Shown: in pieces, positions 23,076 through 35,426 of the stretch | Position numbering within the stretch: position 1 is the stretch's first letter | Layout: each line of letters opens with the position of its first letter | From: Triangularia verruculosa | Lineage: Eukaryota; Ascomycota; Sordariomycetes; Sordariales; Podosporaceae | Length of the DNA stretch: 64,000 bases | Reading direction: 5' to 3' | NCBI GenBank assembly: GCA_033296885.1 | Contig: MU864005.1 | Location: 1-64,000, forward strand | The notes under the pieces: generated by a model | Seen by the model: only the letters and a program-made list of their open reading frames with translations | Database searches by the model: none | Told to the model about the DNA's origin: nothing | Position numbers and translations under genes: made by a program

Positions 23076-23816
23076 TTAGTTGGCATCGGGCTGGGAGGTG
23101 ATATACTCGACGGCCTTGTCGACTGTTGGCGTTGTTCCTTGTTAGAATCCAAGCTGTTGAGGTTCAATAAGATTGATTACGTACCGCTGTGGATGGTGTC
23201 GGCATCCTTGTCCGGGATCTCGATGCTGAACTCCTATTTCCCATGGCATCAGCATCCTCTTCCTCTGGCGAAAGGGGGGTTGGGGCTGATGATCGTACCT
23301 CCTCAATGGCCATCACGACCTCGACGGTATCCAAGCTGTCTAGCCCAAGGTCATTGGCAAAGTGGGCAGTTTCTGTGATCTAGAAGGCAGAACGAACACC
23401 CGTCAGCGTCCACCATTCCCGTCCATTATCGACATTTCTCCTTCCCAAATAGCTGTGTCCAAGGTTGTCTAAATTCGTCCGTTGTGGGTCAAGGCGGTAC
23501 TCACGTTCTCAGGATTGTTGACCTAAATAAAGAAAGCATCTGATTAGTTTCCACTGCAGGAACAAAACCCAGCAAAGAGGCATACCTTGTCAAACCCAGA
23601 CAGAAGCTCCTTGATTCTGTCGTAAACCTCCTGCTTTGTGAGGCCACCACCCGACGCATAACCGCGCATCTGAATAGCCCAGCTGGCAGTGGCCTTGGGC
23701 ACGAAGGTCTTCGCCGCGGTGGGAGCGGCTAATCTGAGGGAGGGGACAGCGGCGGAGCGAGCGGCGGCGGTTCTCGACGCAAGAGCGACGGACCGGAGGA
23801 CGGCGGTGCGGAACAT
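23076..23816 (-). CDS. Mitochondrial acyl carrier protein
   Basis: Five exons, 23816-23586, 23522-23505, 23379-23299, 23233-23185 and 23122-23076, give 141 residues. An Arg/Ala/Ser-rich mitochondrial presequence covers residues 1 to about 53. The ACP fold then follows with the phosphopantetheine serine Ser98 in DLGLDSLDTVEVVMAIEE. The second exon is only 18 bp (VNNPEN), yet it keeps the frame and supplies a conserved stretch. The protein carries acyl chains in mitochondrial type II fatty-acid synthesis (lipoate precursor). In fungi and animals it is also a structural subunit of respiratory complex I. The neighbouring gene on the same strand encodes another complex I subunit. Confidence 0.95.
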
Positions 23817-24253
23817 TTTGACGGTAGGGTCGGACTTGGATAGGGGAAGCTCGAGTTCGGTGTGGCCGGTGGGAGAGGCCGGGTGTGCGACGCAATTGAC
23901 GGCGGAGAGGTTCAGCGGGGGTAGTGACGGTGGAGGTCTGCTTGATGATAAATTTCTCGCCTGGGAATGGCAAGCGTCGGGATGCGCTGACACTGGCAGC
24001 TTTCGGTGCTGCGGCACTACGGGACAGCTCGAGCTTTGCACCCGGTCTGTGCACCCGGTCACGTGATATGCGTCATGATGGCAATCCTGCCGATATCAAG
24101 CCTTTACGAGACTGCAACATGGATGAGAAAATAGCGCCAGCAACCAATTAACTTTTTGGTGGTAGGACATCATATGTATAGCACTATTTACAGGTCTTCT
24201 GAACCAGCATCCACCCCTTTTCAACAGCACTTCATCTCCCTGTAGTCCCGTCT
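23817..24253. other. ACP promoter and NADH-subunit 3' region
   Basis: The 437 bp separate two minus-strand genes. The strip near 23820-24060 is open in several frames because of G/C bias, but no independent gene is evident. It should contain the ACP promoter. Confidence 0.45.
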
Positions 24254-25092
24254 TCATCTGTAGGGAGCATCCGCTCTGATGGCCGCAGCCAACTCTGGCT
24301 CCCACTTGTCTCCGTTGGAAAGCAACTTCTCTGTGACTAATTAGCCGATATTCCCCATGAGTTGGAAAAGACCACAGACAAAGACTCACCCTTGTTGTAG
24401 AGCAGCTCCTCGCGAGTCTCGGTGGCATACTCGGCGTTGGGGGACTCGACGATGGCGTCGACAGGGCAGGACTCCTGGCAGAAACCGCAGTAAATGCACT
24501 TGGTCATGTCAATGTCGTAACGCGTGGTGCGGCGGGAACCGTCGGCACGCTCCTCGGCCTCGATGGTGATGGCTTGCGCCGGGCAGACAGCCTCGCAGAG
24601 CTTGCAGGCAATGCAGCGCTCCTCACCCGAGGGATATCTCCGAAGAGCGTGCTCGCCACGAAAACGGGGAGAGATGGGGCCCTGCTGTTGTCAGCTTGGT
24701 CCCTTGGCAACTTGATTCCCACTGGCTTCACACACCTTCTCGAATGGGTAGTAGATTGTATACCTGCCCGACTCCAAGTCAGTCCTCCCTAAATCCTCGA
24801 GGTGTCTGTTGGGACAAAGCACTCACGGTGGCCTGAAGAATTGCTCCATCAGGAGGTACATGCCCCTCATCATCTCTGTCAACAAGAAATATTTGCCAAG
24901 CTTGTCGAATGTGCTTTCAGACTCCTGTTCCCACGTCTTGGGCGGCGGCAGGCGGAAGTTCTTGGGTGGGGGACCGGCGGGCGTCGCATAGTTTCTCCTG
25001 GCCACAATCAGGGAGATGGCTGCGGAAGAGGGGGTGACGGTACGGACTGCGCGCGCCAGAGGGCGGGCGGCGATTGTTGTCGTGGGGAGCAT
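24254..25092 (-). CDS. NADH:ubiquinone oxidoreductase 23-kDa (TYKY/NDUFS8) subunit
   Basis: Four exons, 25092-24827, 24763-24736 (28 bp), 24681-24390 and 24330-24254, give 220 residues. The N-terminus is a mitochondrial presequence (about 1-35). The core has two ferredoxin-type CxxCxxCxxxCP motifs: Cys121, 124, 127, 131 and Cys160, 163, 166, 170. These bind clusters N6a and N6b in the peripheral arm of complex I. The C-terminus (KWEPELAAAIRADAPYR) is the conserved family end. The length matches fungal orthologues. The 28-bp microexon encodes the conserved YTIYYPFEK block. Confidence 0.95.
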
Positions 25093-25566
25093 CGTGTCAA
25101 CGTCGGTCAGTGGCTTTTGGGAGGTGGATGAATGGGGGCGGGAATTTTGGAGCTTCAGCAAGCTGTCGCTCGAGGTGAAACGGATCCCACGAACTTGACT
25201 GTCGACGCAATCAATTGGGGCTGGGAGGTGTTATAAGTGCTGCCGTCGCGTCGCCGATAGCACAAGAAGGGGGTTGTGGTGGCGGAGGCGAGGTTAAGAG
25301 AGCTCCCCAGTGGCGCTTGACGTCGTCTCTCGATACCTGTTATTATCCCTGGAGCCTTTGGTCCTTGGAGTTTGTATTTTGGAGCTGCGGCGCTTGGACC
25401 ATCCCACTTCAGGCTTACATTTCCCACCACTTGATTCGCTGCCATGGAAAGAAGTGGGGGGTGGGGCTGGATGCTGGCCGCACCCCACGTGAGAAACATG
25501 TGAGCCTTCCCAGCACAAAGGCATTGGAGAATCTATGCAACACAAAAGAAAGGGGGTATATTCTGT
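25093..25566. other. Intergenic region, promoter of the complex I subunit gene
   Basis: The 474 bp separate two minus-strand genes. No conserved frame was recognised. Confidence 0.4.
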
Positions 25567-27596
25567 CTATCTCTCCATGAAAGCCATCATCGACTGATCT
25601 ATCCTTCCCCATGTTGTCCACCATACACCGATGTTAGCTGCGACGACCAAATCCAACATCTTTAACCCCTCATCATGGATGATCAGCTTGCCAAGTTTTA
25701 CCCTTCTCCCGCTGCTGCCGCCGCCAGCGTTTTCCTTCCCGAGGCTAAGATCCATCTCTTCGTCGTCACTCCAATATTCCTCATCACTGCTCTTTGCATC
25801 TCGGTGGTGCAACAAGCTACTAAACTGTTTCGAAAGTCTGCTTGCCCTGTTGTCCTTGTCGACATCGTTCCTGCGCGCACCAAAAAAATCACCCCCACTT
25901 GGCAGATTGAACCTCAGCTCACTGACTGGCTTGGTCCCCAAGAGGGCAGCCTGGATTTCATCACCCCTCGATCGTCCCATGGCCTGGGCATTCTGTATAC
26001 TCTGAGCCACCTCCCGAGGGTCAAACTGAAACTTGGTGGTGGAGTCGAGCACATGGCGAAGCTTGAGGGACCGGCCGCTTGTGCTGGTGCGGAATTCACA
26101 CCGTCCCTCCCAAGGTGACAAGAACGTGTATCCTTTTGGCCGCACACCTGGCCCAGGCTGAGTGATTATCCCGCCTTGCTCCTCTCCCGACCCGGAGTGA
26201 TTTGATCCAATCGTTGAGGAGCTTCCCTGCCTGGTGTGAAATGTTTTGGGCGCGCCGTGCTCTTCGGGAGACTGCACTCCCTCTGGGCTGACGCTACCAC
26301 GCCGGTCGCGCCGATGAAACGCCTTTTTGAACCCAGCTTTCCAACCTCCTGTATAAGCCATCACCACTTGTCGGTGAAATCCTTGCTCCGCCGCTGCGGG
26401 TAAACTCTGAACTGCACTGCTCGTCCCTTCTCTATGTCCGCCCTGCATCATTTGTGTGAAAGAAGGAGCGGGACCTGTTGAGCCGGCTGGCCGGAAGGCC
26501 TGTGTTTCGGCGGTTGCCCGAGAAGGCATTCCTCTGTACTTGGCGTATCCCGAAGTATCAATCCGTATATCAATCTGTTGCGCTCTCCAGCCTGATCCCA
26601 TGTCTACGGGATTGAGACTTGGGTCCGCCTGTGACGGAGGAGGAATATTCGTTGCAAATGACGACACCTGGCCGACATTGACTTGTGATCCAGAACTGGG
26701 ATCTCTTCGAATCAAGGTGAGGAAGAAAGAGACCGAGGACGGCCGCCGATGTAATTTGGTTGGCGATGTGGGATGCTGCGTCCGGAGGTAAGAAGATGGC
26801 GAGGCCACACGCTGTGGAGGTTGCGGTGAACCGGGCTGACTGGGGGTTGCTGGTCGGGCCGGACTTGAAGAGTGCGGTGCAGGTGGGATGTTGGTGTCAA
26901 CATTTTCAAGACCAGCCCTCGGTAAAGATGGCAAGTCCCTCAGTGGAAGTGCCGAGGGCGTTCCTGTCAGAGGGAAGTGAGGAGGCGGTGGCTCGGAAGA
27001 CCCCCCTGATAGGCGTTTCTGGAACATGGGGTTCGGCCGGTATGGGTCCATCCCCTCTCCCGCTGGATTTTGGTTTTCTGATATTGGCGATGGGCCATTT
27101 TCTGGCCGGTAAGCCTTGTACTGAGGAACATGGGAACCTGGCGTAGGCAGAGGAGCCGGTTCCCCCTTTGGTAGACTGTCCGACTTCAAAACCCTGGCTG
27201 ATGCGGGCAACGGCTTCCTCGGGATTGCGCTTCTGGCGCTCTCGCCACTGGATCGAGTTGAACTCAGCATGTTACTCTGTGGTCGTGGGGCCTTTCGTGG
27301 GGGCACATCCCCAGGTAACTCCAAGTGAATGTAGTAGAGCGAGTTTGCAATATCCTCACCCGTCACGTTCTTCCTGTGCGGCCTCAAGGTAGAAAGAATC
27401 ACATCTAGCGGGCGAGATTAGCAAGCACCCAACTTTCACAAAGGAGATAGTGCCAACCTTGAGTTCCAGGTACTCTTGAAATGTATAGCGTCAGGGACTC
27501 TTTGACCTCGGGATGGTGGGGATATTGCGGGGGATTTGCGGCAATGTAGTTGATGGCCGTCAAAGATCTCGCTTCTGCGCCCGGTCCTGCCGCCAT
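25567..27596 (-). CDS. Conserved fungal protein of unknown function
   Basis: Exons 27596-27458 and 27404-25567 with a 53-bp intron (GTTGGC..GCTAG) give 658 residues. The N-terminal 75 residues look folded and conserved (LTLYISRVPGTQ joined by splicing to DVILSTLRP). The next 250 residues are Pro/Ser-rich and disordered. A second structured block (about 350-480) contains WKAGFKKAFHRR and GYTFLSPWEGRCEF, which could be a lipid- or protein-binding fold. The C-terminus has a SSDEEYWSDDEEMD acidic patch and then a hydrophobic KLGKLIIHDEGLKMLDLVVAANIGVWW segment, here quoted in part: KMLDLVVAANIGVWW. I recognise the pattern as a conserved filamentous-fungal protein but cannot assign a function. Upstream in-frame sequence to 27959 is open, so the start could lie further 5'. 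Confidence 0.75.
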
Positions 27597-28683
27597 CTCT
27601 CCGTAAAACTGGCAGCGTTTTGGACAAGTGAGTATGGCCGACTCGTGTTTGGAGATATCCGGGCTTAGCGATGGGTCGGGAAATTTGGAGAGGGCTGGTT
27701 TTAGTGAGTCGTTGCTGTGGGAATCGGGTCCAGTAACTTCAACGGCCTCGTGCCAAAATGGTAAAAAAAGTTGCAGATATTTGGCGCGGCTTGTGTGCTT
27801 CCAGGTTCGCAGTTGGTGAGAGTGTCCCGACCCGTGGAAAGCTCGGGATGGTACGTGACGTCGCCCACAAGTGTCAGAAGTCACCACCGCGGGGCTGTGC
27901 TGGGGTCGGGGGGACGTGGCCGTTGAGAGGAGGTACTGACGCGGCTGCCAAAGCATCAAAACTGTTTGGTCGTAGAGGCCAGCTCAGGAGGGGATGTTGT
28001 CTCCTTATACCAAACAGTAGACCGCAAGACCACAGATATTGATCTTCCACGATCCCTGTGTTGCTGTCCGCCTGGCACCCGACGATAATCCCCAATCAGT
28101 GGGGCATCCCAGCACAAACACCCCACCTGCCGGCCCAGCCCACCCTTCTGGAAGAAGGAGCTTGGGCCAAGCAGATACTTTGTCGCCATCGCAGCCCAAT
28201 CGGGCTTCCCACCGCGCGGGGGTCTTGCTCAATTCCAGCTTGGGTATCTGTCTGAGACACAAGAACGACGCAGCGCGAGGCCTCACACTGCGAGACATGG
28301 ATCACATCCGATTAGGCCGAGTGTCTCTCCCCTATCCTCACACTCCATGACAACGATATATTACGACGTGTATTAAAAAGTCTTGCGCAAAGTTGACTGG
28401 ATACAAAACGTTCTACAACATACCCGACACAATTGCTTCCAGGTTGGTTTCCGTCCGATTCGCCCATTTGCCCCAGCTTCAGATTCGGTCATGTCAACAT
28501 GATGCCCACAAAACGCACCAAGCAAAGTGAACGCTAATGGAAACACACAACTCAACGAGTCCCACGTGAAAGAGGAAAATGAAGAAGAAGAAGAAGAAAA
28601 AGAAGAAGGGAAAAATAAACATCTTGCATCGATACCACAATCCAGAACAATTTCGTTTTCCTGACACCGTCTCTCCACCCCCT
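27597..28683. other. Intergenic region with GAA microsatellite
   Basis: The 1.1 kb lie between the conserved-protein promoter and the PKS 3' end. No gene is recognised. A purine run of GAA units sits at about 28580-28610, just downstream of the PKS stop. Confidence 0.5.
28580..28610 (+). repeat. GAA/GAAA microsatellite
   Basis: A purine-only run of GAA with interspersed GAAAA units lies about 75 bp past the PKS stop codon. It is simple-sequence DNA. Confidence 0.7.
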
Positions 28684-31600
28684 TCACGCCGTCCTCGTCT
28701 TTTGCACAATTAGCGCCGCAAGATCGTTGATGGTCCCGCTGCTCAGCAACTCCAAAATCTGCAGGTTGGCTCTCAACTCCTTGGCAATCCAGTTTCGCAG
28801 CTCAATGGCTGTCAAAGAGTCCAGCCCATAGCTGGTAATGTTTCGCGCCACATCGAGATCTTGGATGTCGATCGTCAGCACTTCGGACATCTTCTGTAGG
28901 ATCCCCTGGCCGGCGATGTTGGCCGCCTCCTCGTCACTGCTGGCTGCACGGAATGCAGTTCCAGGGGATATGGTTTGCTTCGGCACCAAGCCCTCACGCT
29001 CTGCGGCTGCCAGGCACTCGGCCTTGAGCTCGGTGAAGCGCGGATCGGAAGCATAATATGGCCATCCACCATCGGCGCCCAGGTGGAGTTTGAGACCGGT
29101 CAAGCACTGAGCTGGGCACTGTCCTCGGACGGCAGCAGACAGCAGGGCCAGGACCTCCTCTTCGGAGACGGTCTCGTTGCCAAAATTGCGAATAATATCC
29201 TCGCTGCGCTCGGCGTTCTCGGCGAGATAGCCTGCGCCTGTCACAGCTGTCAGATCGAGGGAGGTACCTGGCAGGCCGTTGAGCTGCCTGTGCTGCACAA
29301 ACGAGTCGAGGAACGTGTTGGCCGCGGCGTAGGCACCCTGTCCACGAGATCCAAGAATGCCCGAGGCTGACGAGAGCACCACAAAGTAGTCGAGGGAGAT
29401 GGATTGCGATTGCAACACGTTGTGGATGTTCCAGGTGCCTGCGACCTTCGGCCGGATGACTTGGGTGTAGTCATCATGTGTCATGCCTTCCAGCAAAACA
29501 TCCTGCACTCCCGTCAGTCTCTGTAGGCTTGTTTCAACGGCGAAGGGCTACTCACACGAAGGACCATGGCCGCATGGATCACGCCGCAAATGGGAGGAAG
29601 TGTCTTGGAGCAATCGGCGACAAGCTGTTTCACCTGTTCCTCGTCGCTAGCGTCGCACTTCTTCACCAGCACGCGCGCGCCTGGGCAGGCGATCTCCTTC
29701 TGGAGCTGCTCGACCATTTCATTTCCGCCTCCGCTGCGCGAGAGCAAAACAATGCTGCGAGCTCCATGCTCGATCATAAACTTCGCCATCGAGCGGCCAA
29801 GACCACCAGTTCCACCTACTACGACATGTGTCCCATCTTCACGGAAGATGGACTTGGATGTCCGGTGCATGGCCTGGGATGATGATTAGTACGGCTCCAC
29901 GGACTAAGATAAGTCTACTCACCTTGACTTGTTCCTTGGGTCCAGCCACCACCACGACAGGATGCGCGGCACGGTTGTGTACCATTTCCATGCCCCTGAA
30001 TAACTCGGACACGGGAACAATAGTGGCATCCGAGGGGGCTTTGATAGCACCGCTGGCAATATTGTCGACGATGGCTTTGAGGGTACGCTCCATCGCTTTT
30101 GGTCTGGCGGCTGCAACACTGGCCATGTTGAGTGATGTGAATGTAGCATTCACACCAAGCTCCGGCCGGGTGTTGGCATGGGTGGCTGATGTTCGGATCT
30201 CGACGAAGCGACCAAAGTCGGCAAGACACTCCCAGGCAACATCAGCTTTGTTACCGGAAAGCGTCAAGACAACATCCATGCCTTCACCACGTGTGGCTTC
30301 CTCCAACTGTCGACGGAGATAGATGCTGCGAGCGTTCAATACGCGCTCTCTGGGAACTCCAGCCCTCTTCGCTGTGGCGCTCTCCTCATCATTCTGCACC
30401 AAGACGTAGGCTGACGCGCCCAGATGGCGGGCTATCTCGACTGCGGCAAGACCAGCCGGGCCTGAAAGCTGGATAAGGATTCTCTCGCTCGGCTGAAGCT
30501 TGGCCACATCAACCAAGGCATAGTGGGCCGCAGAGAAAGCTGCCGGGATGATGGCCGCGTTCTCCATGCTCAGGCCTGTCGGAATGGCGACGACACTAGA
30601 TGTCCTTGCTCGGGCATGTGTGCCAAAAGGACCCAACGCCAGTGCGCACACCTTGTTGCCTTGCGTCAGGTTTCTTACACCTCTTCCAACACGCGTGATG
30701 GTCCCGCTGCAGCTGCGGACGATCTTGGATTCGGCATCATGCGTCTCGGCCTTGTCGGCATCGTCCTTGCTCAGGGCTGAAGCAACCACGGCGATCTCAA
30801 CCTCATCCTCTCCCAGAGCTGTCTCTGGAGAATCCTCAAAGAACATGTCGTCGAATGATTCCGAGCTGTGGGGCGCCAGCCGCAGCTGACGGCCTGGCTG
30901 ATGGAAGTTTTGAAGATAGGAAGCGGACGGGCCCAGGCTACGGTGCACATCCAAGTTCAGCTTCTCATCCACTTTGATCCGCGGCACCACGAGTTTTCCT
31001 TGCTCTTCAACAAACTCCATCTCCTTCTCTCCTTCCTCTTCAGACAAGACCGACGCCCGCAACGCTTCCAGGATAAGTCCGGCTTGCTCATCGGCAGGCA
31101 GCTTACTCTTGGGATCCAAGTCCAAGGTAGTGGCAATCGCACTGCGTTCAGAACGAGCTGTGCGAATGAGACCCAGCGCCATGTTAGCCTCCGGGTTGGT
31201 GGGAAAGCGTGTAGCGCCACGCGTGATCCACATCAGTCCGGGGGAGGTGGTCAGCAGCGACTTGATCTTCTCAAGACGGGAGGCTGTGAGGCTAGGGAGC
31301 ACGGAGGTCTTGAGATCCGAAAGCACCAGAAACTGCAAGCCAAAGTCGGTCAAGTTGTCCAAGGAAGAAATCCTTGGAGACGTCCCGGCGCCCGACTCGA
31401 TGGCGCGGTACAGGGCTGAAACCAAGGGGTCCTTCTCATCCTCTGTCACAATAACAATGTCAGAGTTGGTCTTTGACTGTCCCTTGCCCTTATTCTCAGC
31501 CAACGGTTGCCATTCAAACTGGAAGCACAGCTCTCTGGGCGCATTGGTATCTCTCTGGCCGATCTTGAGCGCCTTCATCTCGAGACCTGACATGGAGATG

Positions 31601-34600
31601 GCAGCGGCACCTGAGCTGGCTCCGCTGAAAGCCTCCACCATAAAGGTGCCAGTCTTTGGTTCCGAGCTGGCATGAATGCAGAAAGTGTCGTTGGCCCGTT
31701 TCTTCCAAGGTGTACGCACAGTGACGTGTCGGATAGCGACAGGAACGTGGGCGGTCGGCTCGCCGTCCTCGGTTGATTGCATGTTCAGCAGCGGCACCTG
31801 CATCATGGCGTCCAAGACAGAGGGGTGGATCTTGAAGGGCGTCTCGAACTCCATCGGCATGTCTGCGGCAGAGTCCCGGGTGCAACAGTTGGCCACAACC
31901 TTGCTCGCCGTGACGTTCACGTCGACAACGGTTTGGAAGGACTGGGGGAATGCCATCCCGAGTGTCGACAGGGACTGGTAGATTTCCACACCGGCACCAG
32001 CCACCGTCTTGAGCTTGCTGGACGTGTCGCACACCTGGCCACCGCAGTCCTGGGTAGGCGTTGCCGGTGTGTGGCTACCTTGTCCGGCGTCCGAGGTTGC
32101 CGATGAAGGTGGCGATGAGCCAGCAGAGGAATATGCCGAAGAGCTGTCGGCATCAGAAATCAACTTCTTCATGGTCTCTGTTCTCGCGCTGGGGACTGAA
32201 GCAGCCCTGGCTGCGGTGCGGCGGCGAGATGCGGCATCGGTCACAACAGTGCCAGTGCAGTGCTCCAGCCATCCGCGACTCTCTTCGTGCGACGTGATCC
32301 GGAACTCGTGACCCTTCTCGCCTTCCACATTCCGGAATGTGAGCAACACCTCGAACTCCTTGCCGTCCTCCACGAACAGCTGCTCCTTGAGCTTCAAGTT
32401 TCTCACGTCGAACTTTTCCGCATCGGCTCCCTGCAGACTCGCTTGCTGTGTGGCAGCCTCGACTACCATGGACACAAATGCCGACGCTGGATACATTTGG
32501 CGACCCTGGACTTGGTATTCCTTCAGCCAGGGCAAGTCCTCAGTGCGCACGACATTGCGCCATGTTGGCTCCAGCGCACTCGACCAATCGGCCAGGATGC
32601 CGATAAGATCGTTACGGGCAAACGGCTTGATACGATGTTGCTGGCTGAGACGCGACTCGTACCAGTACTTCTGCTTGGACCATGGATAAGTGTACAGCAT
32701 GGGCACCATGTCCGGGTGCTCCTTCTCCTGGCGCTTGTGATTGATGTTGAAGAAGTCAAGGGGGTAGCCGCGAACAAAAAGGCTGCCGGCTGCCTGTAGG
32801 CACGTTGTAGTGGCATCCTGGTCACGCACGAGTGTGGGGATGTAGTTGATCTTGGTGGCGGCAGCGCCCATCTTCTTGAGGATTTGCATGATAGGCCCCT
32901 TGAGGGCGGCGTGAGGCCCGACCTCCAGCAGGATATCGGGCTTGTGCTCATTGCACATGCGCTGAAGGGATGTGGAGAAGCGGACAGCCTGCGTGAGGTT
33001 GTCAACCCAGTACTCGGGGCCCAGCTCAAGGAGGTCTATCTTGCGACCGCGCAGGGAAGAGTAGAACTCGACGCCTGATGATTTGACACTGTCCGGCACC
33101 TGAATGTGAGAAATCTTGCTCAGATAGGACTCGGCAATGAGCTTCATGTGGGGGGAGTGGTATGCCACATCGACAAAAAGCTTGCGGTTAAAGACGCCCT
33201 TGTCCTGGAACATCTTGCCCACGCGATCGATGGCTTCTTCATCACCGGACAGGGTGGTGGAGGATGGAGAGTTCTCACACGCCACAACGGCTTGCGGACC
33301 ACCCTCCTGGTTAAGGGCCTTGAGCATGGGGGCGAGATCATCAGCCCCGGACCCGACAGCCATCATGCTGCCCTTCAGCTGGGAGTGGGTCTTCTTGAGC
33401 TCAATAATGACCTGGCCTCTGTAGTAGGCAGCGGCCATGGCAGACTCAAAGTCCAGTGCACCGGCGGCATAAGCGGCGCCGATCTCGCCAGACGAATGGC
33501 CCGTCACCGCTGTGGGACGAACACCAAACGACTCCAGCAGATCAATCAAGGCTAACTGGACGGCCGAGCAGATAGGCTGCGAGATGTGTGCCATGCCGAC
33601 CTTTGTAGACTTCTTGTCGCGAGTCAACTCCTCATGGATGGAAAAGTTGGCTCCAATGTCGCGCAAGGTCTTGTCCGCTCGCATGATGGCATCTTTGAAG
33701 ACGGGATGCGTCGTAATGAGCTCGCGGCCCATGGCGTGCCACTGGGCGCCTTGTCCGGTAAAAACAAAAGCCAACTTGGGCGGTTCGCTAGAAGCACGAG
33801 CTGGAACTACCTCATGGGAGTTGAGGGATCCGGCGACAACCGAGCACATGCCGGCGACAATGGCCACACGCCATGGGAGGTGTGACCGGCGCTGACAGAG
33901 GGTGTAGGCCAGATTGCGTGGCATTGTTGTCTGATAGAGCTCGGCGTGCTGTTCGAGCCAGATGCCCAGCTTCCTCATGCTGTTTCGGAGCGCCGCTTCG
34001 TCGTTGGCTGACAAGACAAAAAGACGTTGAGGCGTGTAGCCAGCGTCCTTGCCGAGCTCGATCTCGCGGATTATTGGTGCGGCGCTGAGCACGCAGGTCG
34101 AATTGGAACCAGAGAAGCCAAAGTTGTTGACGCATGCATACTTTTTCTTGGCTGGCCACGGCATTTGGGAGGTAGCAACACGCATGTTCCACTTGTCGAG
34201 AGGGATGGCGGGATTGAGAGTGGCAAATTCGGTGTTGGGCAAAATGAAGCCATAATACAACATCAGCACCGACTTGATGACGGAGACGATGCCGGAAACA
34301 CCCTCCAAATGCCCGACGTTTGGCTTTGTGGAGCCGATGTACAGAGGCTGGTCAGCGGTGAAGTGTCTTCCCACCGCCTTGTAGATGGCAGTGGCCTCGA
34401 TGGGGTCACCCTTCTTTGTGCCCGTTCCGTGAGCCTCGAAGAAGCCGACGTCCTTGGGGTTAATCTTGGCCTCGGCGAACACATCGCGGAGCAGACGTTC
34501 TTGTTCCTCTGGTGATGGTGCGACAATGCCGACTGTCCGGCCGTTGTGACTGATGCCAGAGTGGTTGATGACGCTATAGATGTGGTCGTTGTCTGCCTGG

Positions 34601-35426
34601 GCTTGAGCTAGAGGCTTGAGAATAAGACATGCTGCACCCTCGCCACGAGCGTACCCCGACTTGGCGCGATCATCAAACGCATATGTCCTGCCGGCGTCCG
34701 AAAAGAGACGGAGCTTGGCCATTGACACCCAGATGTCGGGGTGCGTGATAAGATGGGAGGCGGCGACAATGGCCGACTCGGACTCACCCGCCCTGATAGA
34801 CTGCACTGCTAGGTGCAAGGCATGCAACGATGATGAGCATGCCGTGTCTACCGTGAAGGCTGGGCCTCTGAGGTTAAAATAATACGCCAACCGACCTGCC
34901 AGAAAGGCCCCCTGGTTTCCTGTGGCGTCGAAATTTGGGACATGGTCGAGGTCTCGAAGATTGCCTGCTCGGTGTTCGGTGTAGTTGGCCCCCACGAAGA
35001 CGCCCACCTTTCTGCCCGAGACGTGCTCTTTGGGGAAGCCACCGTTCTCGAATGCTTCATATGCTGTTTCGAGGAGCAGTCTCTGCGCCGGATCTATCAT
35101 GGCACGGTTAGCTTTTCTGAAACATTTCTAAAACCAAACTGCTCACCCATCGACTCGGCTTCTTTTTTCGTAATGTCAAAAAAACCAGCATCAAACATGG
35201 AGATGTCATCCTTGACGAAGTAGCCGCCCTGGGAGTTGAAGCAGCCCTTCTTGTCGGGATTTGGGTGATGGTATGCCTCGGCTGTAAAACGGTCCTTGGG
35301 GATCTTGGACCAGCCGCTCCTCTGGCGGCAGAGCATGCGGTAGAACTCGCCGGGCGTCGACACATCCCCCGGCAGACGGCAGGACATGCCCACGATGGCG
35401 ACGGGCATGGGTTGTTGGTCCGCCAT
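28684..35426 (-). CDS. Reducing-type iterative polyketide synthase, KS-AT-DH-ER-KR-ACP
   Basis: Four exons, 35426-35147, 35093-29923, 29873-29556 and 29502-28684, give 2195 residues. KS is about 8-430, with Cys179 (DTACSSS), His315 (EAHGTG) and His355 (VGHLEG). AT is about 534-850, with Ser627 (GHSSGE). DH is about 915-1260: the HxxxGxxxxP histidine is Tyr953 (YQVQGRQMYP), while the partner Asp1188 (HPSVLDA) is kept. Residues about 1285-1515 form a pseudo-KR structural region with no methyltransferase. ER is about 1515-1815; its nucleotide loop reads SGPAGLAA (1637-1644) instead of the usual GGVGQAA. KR is about 1825-2040 with GGTGGLG at 1837-1843 and an intact Lys1942, Ser1968, Tyr1981, Asn1985 set. 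ACP serine is 2152 (GLDSLTAIE). There is no built-in release domain. Ketoreduction should occur, whereas dehydration and enoyl reduction may be lost. The product is unknown. Confidence 0.92.

Noticed and set aside
29828..34882. Many plus-strand frames of 100-230 codons opposite the PKS
   Set aside because: Long complementary frames are expected opposite a G/C-biased PKS gene. None has motifs.
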